From the NCBI GenBank assembly GCA_964598225.1, contig CAZRBG010000049.1, positions 1 through 44,140 of the forward strand: 44,140 nt of DNA, read 5' to 3'. Source of the DNA: SG8-4 sp964598225. Its GTDB lineage: Bacteria > Planctomycetota > Phycisphaerae > Sedimentisphaerales > Anaerobacaceae. Every line of letters starts with the position of its first letter. Position 1 is the first letter of the stretch. Both the position numbers and the translations under genes were made by a program. A model generated the notes under the pieces. It was not told the origin of the DNA, searched no databases, and saw nothing but the letters and a program-made list of their open reading frames with translations. Shown piece by piece: positions 7,116-13,961 of the stretch.

Positions 7116-8215
7116 TGAAAACCAAAATCAAGTCAGTTGTAAGCCATTTCCGCCTGAGTGGAGAACTGATCGATTTCGCGCCGGTCAAAAGGGGCCATAT
7201 CAACGATACCTACATCCTGACCGCCGACGAAAAAGGACTTATTGTCCGGTATATTCTCCAGAGAATAAATCGTGCCGTTTTCAAAGATCCTATGTCTGTG
7301 ATGAGTAACATAAGCCGCGTCACCGAACACATAAAGGACAAAATGCGGAGCATGGAACCTTCTCCGGCCTCTCGCCAGTTGAGTGTGATCGATACAAACG
7401 AAGGCAGCACCTGTCACGAAGATACCGATGGGAACTTTTGGAGAGTGTACAATTTCATAGAACAAGCCGTCACGCGCGATGTCCTCGAGTCAACCGAGCA
7501 TGCATACGAATCAGCGAGAATGTTCGGCTGGTTCCAGGGGATGCTGGTTGATCTGCCCGGACCACAACTGCACGAGACTATTACTGATTTTCACAATACA
7601 CCGAGACGTCTTGAAACGTTTCAGCAAGTCCTTGATGCGGATACTCTCAATCGAGCCAGAGATGCAAAGCCTGAGATCGATTTCCTGCTGGAAAACTCAG
7701 ATCTTTGCAATCTCTTGGTGTATCCGGCCGCCAACGGTGAAATTCCCGAGCGGATCGCACATAACGACGCGAAGATTAACAACGTAATGCTGGATGAAGA
7801 AACAGGCAAAGGAGTCTGCGTGATCGATCTGGACACGGTTATGCCGGGCCTGTCGCTTTATGACTTCGGAGACCTGGTGCGAACTTGCGTCTGCGCGGCA
7901 GCCGAGGACGAACGCGATTTGTCCAAAGTCACTGTAAACCTATCTATGTTCGAGGCGCTGGCTCGCGGATATGCTGAAGAGGCCGGCCGGTTTCTTACCT
8001 CGGTCGAGAAAAAGAATCTGGTTGCTGCCGGCAAGCTCATAACCTTCGAGCAGTTCATAAGATTCCTGACAGACTACCTGGCGGGGGACGTCTACTACAA
8101 AATCTCTCGTGAAGGACACAATCTCGATCGCAGCCGCACGCAGGTGAAGCTGCTCAAATCGATCTTCGAACAGGAAGAAGCGATGACCCGACTCGCCGAC
8201 AGAGCGTTCAGTTAG
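7115..8215 (+). CDS. NahK-like N-acetylhexosamine 1-kinase (APH fold)
   Basis: A 366-residue aminoglycoside-phosphotransferase-fold kinase resembling bifidobacterial N-acetylhexosamine 1-kinase (NahK/LnpB), which phosphorylates the anomeric hydroxyl of GlcNAc or GalNAc. Visible motifs are the glycine-rich GHINDTYIL, the ATP-side strand IVRYILQRIN, the catalytic loop RIAHNDAKINNVMLD (catalytic Asp, then Lys and Asn) and the metal-binding VIDLDTVMPG. The ATG at 7115 shares its A with the stop of the preceding nucleotidyltransferase, arguing for this start over a GTG at 7058 that lies wholly inside the upstream gene. Together the pair can convert free N-acetylhexosamine to an NDP-sugar without going through the 6-phosphate. 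The lacto-N-biose phosphorylase and epimerase of the classical pathway are not in the window. Kinase fold sure; substrate inferred. Confidence 0.85.
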   Translation: MKTKIKSVVSHFRLSGELIDFAPVKRGHINDTYILTADEKGLIVRYILQRINRAVFKDPMSVMSNISRVTEHIKDKMRSMEPSPASRQLSVIDTNEGSTCHEDTDGNFWRVYNFIEQAVTRDVLESTEHAYESARMFGWFQGMLVDLPGPQLHETITDFHNTPRRLETFQQVLDADTLNRARDAKPEIDFLLENSDLCNLLVYPAANGEIPERIAHNDAKINNVMLDEETGKGVCVIDLDTVMPGLSLYDFGDLVRTCVCAAAEDERDLSKVTVNLSMFEALARGYAEEAGRFLTSVEKKNLVAAGKLITFEQFIRFLTDYLAGDVYYKISREGHNLDRSRTQVKLLKSIFEQEEAMTRLADRAFS

Positions 8216-8263
8216 TTTTAGGCTTATAAGGAGCGGGGCTCGGGCAAGTAGAGCGAAAGACAA

Positions 8264-8956
8264 ATGAACACTCGAAACACCAATTGTATTCTCTTGTTTG
8301 TCAAATCCCCGGCAACCGGAAAGGTAAAGACGCGTCTGGCCGCTGAGATTGGAGAAGATGCGGCACTAAGATTCTACAGATGCTTCGTTGAAGATTTGCT
8401 GTCTATGATCGCGATTGTTAACGGCCAACTCAGGCTCTGTTTCCACCCTCCAGAGGCGATGTCACAAATGCGGCAGTGGCTCGGAGATCGGCACAGTTAC
8501 ACGCCGCAGAGAGGTCGCGATCTCGGCGACAAGATGAAAAACGGATTTATCGATGCCTTTGAGGAGGGTTTCACCAAGGTTGTCATCATCGGCTCCGACA
8601 TCCCCGACCTGCCCGAAGAGTTCCTGCGGCAGGCATTTAACCGGCTCGATTCTTCTGACGCCGTCATCGGACCCAGCAGCGACGGGGGTTATTACCTGAT
8701 AGGCTTTTCCAGGGATTCCTTCCTGGCCGAAGCCTTCGATGACATAGCCTGGAGCACGTCGGAGGTGTTCGATCAGACTCGGATAAAATTGGACGCGCAC
8801 CGCCTTACGGTACACCTGTTACCACAATGGCACGATGTGGATACCAGAGAGGATTTGCAAGAGCTTATCGCCAGAACCGGAAACGGGACTTTTAACTCAT
8901 CCAAAACTCTTAATCTAATAAGACAGTTCGGCAGCAAAATAACTAAGAGGCTCTGA
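8264..8956 (+). CDS. DUF2064 / TIGR04282 family glycosyltransferase-like protein
   Basis: A 230-residue protein matching the TIGR04282 family (DUF2064), a GT-A-like fold often annotated as an arsenosugar-biosynthesis glycosyltransferase. Diagnostic features are the N-terminal LFVKSPATGKVKTRLA (basic KTRL loop), the central VVIIGSDIPDLP with its Asp motif, the loop VIGPSSDGGYYLIGF and the C-terminal WHDVDTREDL. It starts 48 bases after the kinase gene in the same direction and is probably the third gene of that operon. No arsenic-methylating radical SAM partner is visible nearby. Its substrate may therefore be a different nucleotide sugar, or it may simply be co-transcribed. Confidence 0.85.
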   Translation: MNTRNTNCILLFVKSPATGKVKTRLAAEIGEDAALRFYRCFVEDLLSMIAIVNGQLRLCFHPPEAMSQMRQWLGDRHSYTPQRGRDLGDKMKNGFIDAFEEGFTKVVIIGSDIPDLPEEFLRQAFNRLDSSDAVIGPSSDGGYYLIGFSRDSFLAEAFDDIAWSTSEVFDQTRIKLDAHRLTVHLLPQWHDVDTREDLQELIARTGNGTFNSSKTLNLIRQFGSKITKRL

Positions 8957-9006
8957 CAGAACCAGATTAAAGAGAGGAGCCGCTCCGCGGAGCTATTTCA
9001 ATAGGT

Positions 9007-9029
9007 CCCTCGGCTTCGCTCGGGATGAC
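9007..9029. repeat. CTCGGCTTCGCTCGGGATGA dispersed repeat
   Basis: A short motif in the spacer between the DUF2064 gene and the reductase relic. It resembles the CTCAGGGCA repeats near lexA and is followed at about 9040 by GGTCGGAATGACA. Strings of this kind recur between genes in many environmental bacterial genomes. Confidence 0.5.
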
Positions 9030-9094
9030 GGTAGAGTTGCGGTCGGAATGACAAGCAGGGTTTTGTCAGAGTGCCTGAATCGCAGGAGACTGCG

Positions 9095-9420
9095 ATGTAT
9101 GATTATGACGTTGTAGTGATAGGAGCCGGATCGGGAGGGCTGGTCGCCTGCAAGGTGGCCAACGGGCTGGGAAAAAAGACGGCCCTTGTCGAGAAGAGAA
9201 AGCTCGGCGGCGACTGTGCCTGGTTCGGATGCGTTCCGAGCAAGACTCTGATCAAGTCGAAGTTGAAAAAGGTACGGCGGGTCGGTTGTTCTTCCGGATC
9301 GGCCTGGCTGCAAGGGCTGCCGTGACGGTCTTTGTCACCCGGATCGCATGCAAAGCTCTCAAACAGGCGGTCCCGGAGACAAATACAAGAACAACAGAAT
9401 CTGAAACCGACCAGCATTAA
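9095..9420 (+). pseudogene. Truncated FAD-dependent pyridine nucleotide-disulfide oxidoreductase
   Basis: A remnant of a mercuric-reductase/lipoamide-dehydrogenase-like flavoprotein. From the ATG at 9095, with AGGAG seven bases upstream, it encodes an intact FAD-binding Rossmann start (DVVVIGAGSGGLVACK) and the redox-active disulfide motif GGDCAWFGCVPSKTLIK. Homology stops abruptly there and the frame terminates at 9325. From about 9270 a different frame stays open to 9420 (RIGLAARAAVTVFVTRIACK). It may be the C-terminus of the same gene, which would imply an internal deletion of most of the ~450-500 residue protein plus a frameshift. The central FAD, NAD(P) and dimerisation regions are missing, so no activity is expected. 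The good ribosome-binding site implies recent decay. The identity of the second fragment is inferred. Confidence 0.75.
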
Positions 9421-9508
9421 GATTCATTTGCACACCCCGGACGCAAGTGGTAAGATAGCATAAGAATTATTTACCGCTTCGACGATGTCCTTTGGTGAGG
9501 TGAGGCAA

Positions 9509-10972
9509 ATGAACAGAATCTCTCGACGAAACTTGATGAAAAGCTCGCTCTGCGCCGGTGCCGCATTTGCGATGCCGCGAAGTCGCGTGCTGGGCGCCAA
9601 CGATGATATCAGAATGGCCGTTGTGGGTCTGGGATCGTTCGTAAAGATCGGCGGCAAAGGCCGGGGCGATCTCAGAGATTTCCGCAAGATTCCCGGCGTG
9701 CGTATCGCCGCGATATGCGACTGCGACACAGACCACATAGCACCCGTGCTTAAAGAGTGCAAGGACAAAGGCGAGAAAGTCGACGTCTATACGGATGTCA
9801 GAAAGCTGCTTGAAAACAAGGATATCGACGCCGTCAGCATCACCACGCCCAATCACTGGCATTCGCTGATTGCCATCTGGGCCTGCCGGGCGGGCAAGGA
9901 CGTCTTCGTTCAAAAGCCCGCTTCGCACAACATATTCGAAGGGCGCAAGATGGTCGAAGCCGCCGTCAAATACCAGCGGATTGTGCAGGCCACTCACGGC
10001 CCGCGCTCTGACGGCGCACTTGACGCCGCCTTCGATTACGCACGCAACGGCAATCTGGGCAGGATGCTCTACATTCACGGCATCAACTACAAGCCGCGCA
10101 TGAGCATCGGCAAAGTTGACGGTCCGCAGCCGATACCGACCGGCTGTGACTACAACCTGTGGTGTGGCCCCGCGCCGAAGAAGCCGCTGATGCGAAAGCA
10201 CCTCCACTACGACTGGCACTGGGACTGGACAACAGGCAACGGCGACATCGGCAATATGGGAATCCACTTCGTGGATTCGTGCCGCTGGGCGCTCAACAAG
10301 ATGAAACTTCCCAGCCGCGTAATGAGCATCGGCGGACGATTTGCGTACGATGACGACGGCGAAACGCCGAACACGCTGATTACCCTGCTGGACTACGAAC
10401 CGGTGCCGATACTTTTCGAGGTCAGAGGTCTGCCAAAGAGCAAAGCCTACCATAACAAGAATTGGGGGAGGAACATGGACACGTATCTCGGCGAGAGATA
10501 CGGAGCGATTGTTCACTGCGAAAACGGCTATGTTCTCAACGGCGCCGCTTATGACAAGAAGGGCGAACTCATCAAGAAATTCGACTCCGACAGAACCAGC
10601 ACCAAGCAGAACTTCATCGACGTTATGCGAAGCCGCAAGACCGAGAACCTCTACACCGACGCCCTCGACGGCCATCTTTCCTGCGGCCTGCTGCACATGG
10701 CGAACATATCATACCGCATCGGCAAAGAAACACCGCCGGGCCAAATCCGCGAGATCATCCGGGGCAATAAGTTGTTCGCAAAGTTATTCGACCGCATCGC
10801 CACCCATCTCGACGCGAACGGCGTAGACCTTAACAAAACTCCCGCCGCACTCGGACCAATGCTGCAGTTCGACCCGGAAACCGAGCGATTCACCGGCCAA
10901 TTCAGCAGGGAGGCCAATATGCTGGTCTCCCGAAACTACCGAGGCCCCTTCGTGGTGCCTGATAGCGTATAA
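9509..10972 (+). CDS. Tat-exported Gfo/Idh/MocA family oxidoreductase
   Basis: A 487-residue NAD(P)-dependent sugar or inositol oxidoreductase of the Gfo/Idh/MocA superfamily. A twin-arginine signal (ISRRNLMK, residues 4-11) and the hydrophobic Ala-rich stretch after it predict export of the folded protein. The Rossmann core follows (IRMAVVGLGSF, then DIDAVSITTPNHWHSL). At the usual EKP position the sequence reads FVQKPASHN: the catalytic-site Lys is kept but Gln replaces Glu. The C-terminal part (DWHWDWTTGNGDIGNMGIH) and the ending NYRGPFVVPDSV are typical of the large Planctomycetota/Verrucomicrobiota paralogue group. The ATG at 9509, preceded by GGTGAGG, is preferred to one at 9485 because it places the twin Arg correctly. 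It appears monocistronic. Substrate unknown; glycan or polyol catabolism is usual for the group. Confidence 0.9.
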   Translation: MNRISRRNLMKSSLCAGAAFAMPRSRVLGANDDIRMAVVGLGSFVKIGGKGRGDLRDFRKIPGVRIAAICDCDTDHIAPVLKECKDKGEKVDVYTDVRKLLENKDIDAVSITTPNHWHSLIAIWACRAGKDVFVQKPASHNIFEGRKMVEAAVKYQRIVQATHGPRSDGALDAAFDYARNGNLGRMLYIHGINYKPRMSIGKVDGPQPIPTGCDYNLWCGPAPKKPLMRKHLHYDWHWDWTTGNGDIGNMGIHFVDSCRWALNKMKLPSRVMSIGGRFAYDDDGETPNTLITLLDYEPVPILFEVRGLPKSKAYHNKNWGRNMDTYLGERYGAIVHCENGYVLNGAAYDKKGELIKKFDSDRTSTKQNFIDVMRSRKTENLYTDALDGHLSCGLLHMANISYRIGKETPPGQIREIIRGNKLFAKLFDRIATHLDANGVDLNKTPAALGPMLQFDPETERFTGQFSREANMLVSRNYRGPFVVPDSV

Positions 10973-11065
10973 TGTTCTTTCACATTCAATTATGGGCCAT
11001 TCAGTCGCTGGAAGAGTCTGACAGGTTTTGCACTGATGAATGGATATTGTATCTTTGGGTAATTG

Positions 11066-11299
11066 TCAGGATCGGGTCAGTGAACCATGCGATGCTCGTG
11101 CAGACTGGATGCGGTGCATGGCGTCATCGTCGAAGAAACGCGATTTACAGGAGCCGCATTTGTAGTGCGCGAGCTTCCTGACCGTCAGCCCGTCTTCGAG
11201 CTTACAGGTTTCCACTACATGAGTCATTTGCATTTTGCCGCACTCGGGACACGGAAGCGCCTCAGATGTCGGTGCTTTTTTTTGATGAGATGAGGACAT
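11066..11299 (-). CDS. YgiT-type zinc-finger protein (antitoxin-like)
   Basis: A short protein (77 residues from the ATG at 11299) with a zinc-binding pair of CxxC motifs: CPECGK near the N-terminus and CGSCKSRFF about 30 residues later. This is the YgiT/MqsA N-terminal zinc-finger pattern. The C-terminal HTH that lets full-length MqsA bind DNA is absent. A TTG at 11311 is an alternative start. The gene overlaps the end of the DUF4258 gene immediately upstream on the same strand, which puts it second in a two-gene operon with the usual toxin-then-antitoxin order of MqsRA-like modules. It probably binds and neutralises the DUF4258 protein, but this is inferred from family association. Confidence 0.78.
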   Translation of the reverse strand: MSSSHQKKAPTSEALPCPECGKMQMTHVVETCKLEDGLTVRKLAHYKCGSCKSRFFDDDAMHRIQSARASHGSLTRS

Positions 11300-11573
11300 A
11301 AAAAACGTCAATTCCTTCCCTTTTCAAAATCTTACCCTTCGTATAAACATCGACTCCGTCAAAGGTCAAGCCTTTGATCACATAGAGCCTATCGCTCTTT
11401 GCTCCTCTCGGACTTCGGGAACGCAAGACCTTGAAGATAGCTGGTGCGTTCAGAATTGCTTCATAGACCATTTCAGGCGTTAAAGCATCTCTGGCCATCT
11501 CGATCTCCGCCTTCTCAGTGAAAAGGACCTGGTGCGAAACAACCAGCCGTTTTATTCTAACAAGAATATCCAT
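11262..11573 (-). CDS. DUF4258 domain protein, putative toxin partner
   Basis: A 103-residue protein of the DUF4258 family, small basic proteins related to RelE/MqsR-like folds and often paired with YgiT zinc-finger or HTH proteins. The core LFTEKAEIEMARDALTPEMV and the C-terminal strand DVYTKGKILKREGIDVFYVL fit the family. It is transcribed first, and its last ~38 bases overlap the YgiT-type gene, consistent with coupled translation of a toxin-antitoxin pair. RNase or ribosome-associated activity is possible but not demonstrated for this family. The pair lies between unrelated housekeeping genes, typical of independently mobile small modules. Confidence 0.72.
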   Translation of the reverse strand: MDILVRIKRLVVSHQVLFTEKAEIEMARDALTPEMVYEAILNAPAIFKVLRSRSPRGAKSDRLYVIKGLTFDGVDVYTKGKILKREGIDVFYVLISSKKSTDI

Positions 11574-11591
11574 AGAACTCTAAGTACTATT

Positions 11592-11905
11592 TTATTGTAT
11601 ACTCATGTGAAAATCAATAAGACATCTCACGATCTCATGTCTCTGATTTCCTATACAGACCTTATCCTTTGAACTGTCAGACAAGAGCTGGCGGATGAAG
11701 GCGCCTCGTCGGGCTTCGCTGAACAGGATTATGAGAAGACTGATTAGCAGGCCGAGGACGAGGGGCAGCAGGACAAAGCCTACGATGTGCCTTGCCGAGA
11801 GGGGATTCCTGGTTGTCGGGCTGGGCCAGATGTTGATCAGGCAGGTTATGACGAGGACTGTGGCGATGAGAGCGGCGGTTCGGTAAAGGCCGGAAGCACC
11901 GGCCG
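11592..11905 (-). other. Possible start-less remnant of a small membrane protein
   Basis: Just after the parC-like gene on the same strand, one frame stays open and reads as two hydrophobic helices: about ALIATVLVITCLINIW and, after a short polar loop, HIVGFVLLPLVLGLLISLL. The frame opens after a stop near 11905 and has no ATG, GTG or TTG before the first helix. It is therefore either a gene that lost its 5' end, a product made by an unusual start or frameshift, or chance. The far end (11592-11680) shows no protein-like pattern. No other gene is evident in 11574-11906. Confidence 0.3.
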
Positions 11906-11906
11906 G

Positions 11907-13961
11907 CTATATCAGAACGCCTTTCGGCGAGCGCGCTTTTTTGTCCCACCAGCGGCCAGCTTTGGTGTCGATCCGGGCGACGGTTTTCGATGTCATCTGT
12001 TTGCCCTTTGCTTTGACGCCCTTAATCAGGACCTGCCCGGGTTTAAATTCCTGCTGACGGATTCGCAAACCCTTGACGGGCTTGTATTTGACATAGATTG
12101 AGTCGGGCGTGCCGGGCTTACAGAGCAGCAGTTGAGCATCCTTAGGTATGTAATTGTAGTCGCGGTTCATGATGACGCCGCCGATCTCGAAACGCTTGAT
12201 ATACGTCACGCCCCATTCGGTATACACCGCGGTAAAGACAAGGTCGCGTTTATAAACGCCGCACCAGAGCAAGTTGTCGTCGACATAATAAGTTTCCGGC
12301 GGCGGCATCACCACGAAGACGCCGTCGTTTTTTACGATCAGCAGTTTATCCAGTGATGAACAACTCATCAGCGTCTCGCCTCTTACGCCGTGGCCCAGGA
12401 AGCCTTTCTCGGTATCGATGTTGATACTCAACTCATTGGCGGTAAGCTTGCGAACATCCAAGGCCTTGAAAGTATCTATCTTCGTGCGGCGTGGGAATAT
12501 CTTCTTATACTTCTTTATAAGGGCTTTGAGGTAGCTGACCGCATAAGACCTAAGGTTCTTGAGATTCTTCTCCACCTCTTCCAGCTCTTTCAGGATTGCT
12601 TCGATGTCTTTGCGATTCTTTTCTATGTCAAATCGGGAAATGCGTCTGATGCGCACACCCAGCAGCATTTCCACATCGCCTTTGGTCACTTTGCGCTTGA
12701 GTCTGGACCGGAACGGCTCGAGACCTTTCAATACGGCCTTGACGACCGACTCGTAGCTCTTGCACTCTTCGATTTTCTTGTAGATGCGATTCTCGACGAA
12801 AATCTGAATCAGAGTCTTGTTGTGGAACGCCTCCAGAAGATTGTGCTTTTTTAGCTTCAGCTCGCGGCACAGAATATCCAGCAGCAGGCGAACGTTCTCG
12901 CGAAGCACCTGCTCGACGTTCATCTCGACCGGCCGCTTGTTGCAAATAACTGTGATTCGGCTGGAGACGGACGTCTCGCACTTCGTAAATGCGTATAGCG
13001 CCTTGAGGGCCTTGTCCTGGTTCGCTCCATGTGAAAGCGTAAGCTCAATCTCAACTTCCTCGGCGGTGAAATCATTGATGGAGCGCACCGAAACCTTTTT
13101 CCTTTTGACGGCGTCTTCGATGGAGCTTATGACTGATTCGGTGGTCTGCATACAGGGAAGCTCTTTGATGACCAGCTTATTTGAGCCTTTTTTCTCGATG
13201 AGCGCGCGGACCTTGACCTTGCCGAATCCCTTTTCGTATTCGCTGACATCCATGATCCCGCCGGTCTGGAAATCGGGCATTATATCGATCTGAGCAGGAT
13301 TTCTCTTTTTCTCTTGGATAATCCGAATCTCAGCTTCCAGAAGTTCTATAAAATTGTGCGGCAAAATGTGCGTCGACAGACCAACAGCGATACCTTCGGC
13401 GCCGAGCATCAACAAAAGAGGGAGCTTTGACGGCAGGGTCACAGGTTCTTTATTTCGGCCGTCATAGCTGGGGATAAACTCGGTCAGATCCTTGTTGAAC
13501 AGCTCGTTGCGTGCGAGTTCGGTAAGACGGCACTCTATATACCTGGGAGCAGCCGCCTGATCGCCGGTGAACGTGTTGCCGAAATTGCCCTGGCCTTCGA
13601 TGAGGTATTGCTTGTTCGCCAGAGCAACGAGAGCGTCTCCGATGGAGGCGTCGCCGTGAGGGTGGTATTGCATCGTGTGGCCAACCACGTTAGCCACCTT
13701 GATGAATCGCCCATCGTCCTTCTCCTTTAGCGCGTGGAGAATACGCCGCTGCACCGGTTTGAGACCGTCGGCTACATTGGGAATTGCCCGTTCGCAGATA
13801 ACGTAGGAGGCGTACTGCAGGAAATTAAAGTCGATCAGGTCGGTCAGCGGCCCGTGCCGTTCATGTACGGGCAGATGATCGTGCTTATCAGGAGGTTCCT
13901 GCCCTCTCGAAGCGGGTGATTCCCGCTCGAAAACGAATGTCTGCTGTCCTTCTTTACTCAT
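11907..13961 (-). CDS. Type IIA topoisomerase subunit A, ParC-like
   Basis: The DNA-cleaving subunit of a gyrase/topoisomerase IV-type enzyme. It has 684 residues, shorter than classical GyrA (~800-870) and similar to the ParC-like proteins of Bacteroidetes, Chlamydiae and Planctomycetes. The winged-helix breakage domain contains IPNVADGLKPVQRRIL (the QRR region where quinolone resistance maps) and YHPHGDASIGDAL. The active-site Tyr141 lies in AAAPRYIECRL. A long coiled-coil arm (about 380-480) follows, with KNRKDIEAILKELEEVEKN. The C-terminal third has propeller-like strands but no GyrA box (QRRGGKG), which argues against true gyrase wrapping activity. The ATG overlaps the ParE-like stop by four bases, so the two subunits are translationally coupled. 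Decatenation is the likely role; whether it supercoils cannot be told. Confidence 0.9.
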   Translation of the reverse strand: MSKEGQQTFVFERESPASRGQEPPDKHDHLPVHERHGPLTDLIDFNFLQYASYVICERAIPNVADGLKPVQRRILHALKEKDDGRFIKVANVVGHTMQYHPHGDASIGDALVALANKQYLIEGQGNFGNTFTGDQAAAPRYIECRLTELARNELFNKDLTEFIPSYDGRNKEPVTLPSKLPLLLMLGAEGIAVGLSTHILPHNFIELLEAEIRIIQEKKRNPAQIDIMPDFQTGGIMDVSEYEKGFGKVKVRALIEKKGSNKLVIKELPCMQTTESVISSIEDAVKRKKVSVRSINDFTAEEVEIELTLSHGANQDKALKALYAFTKCETSVSSRITVICNKRPVEMNVEQVLRENVRLLLDILCRELKLKKHNLLEAFHNKTLIQIFVENRIYKKIEECKSYESVVKAVLKGLEPFRSRLKRKVTKGDVEMLLGVRIRRISRFDIEKNRKDIEAILKELEEVEKNLKNLRSYAVSYLKALIKKYKKIFPRRTKIDTFKALDVRKLTANELSINIDTEKGFLGHGVRGETLMSCSSLDKLLIVKNDGVFVVMPPPETYYVDDNLLWCGVYKRDLVFTAVYTEWGVTYIKRFEIGGVIMNRDYNYIPKDAQLLLCKPGTPDSIYVKYKPVKGLRIRQQEFKPGQVLIKGVKAKGKQMTSKTVARIDTKAGRWWDKKARSPKGVLI

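Noticed and set aside
9467..10696. 409-codon open frame antisense to the Gfo/Idh/MocA gene
   Set aside because: It mirrors the strong codon bias of the plus-strand gene, has no recognisable domain or ribosome-binding site, and the plus-strand product is certain.
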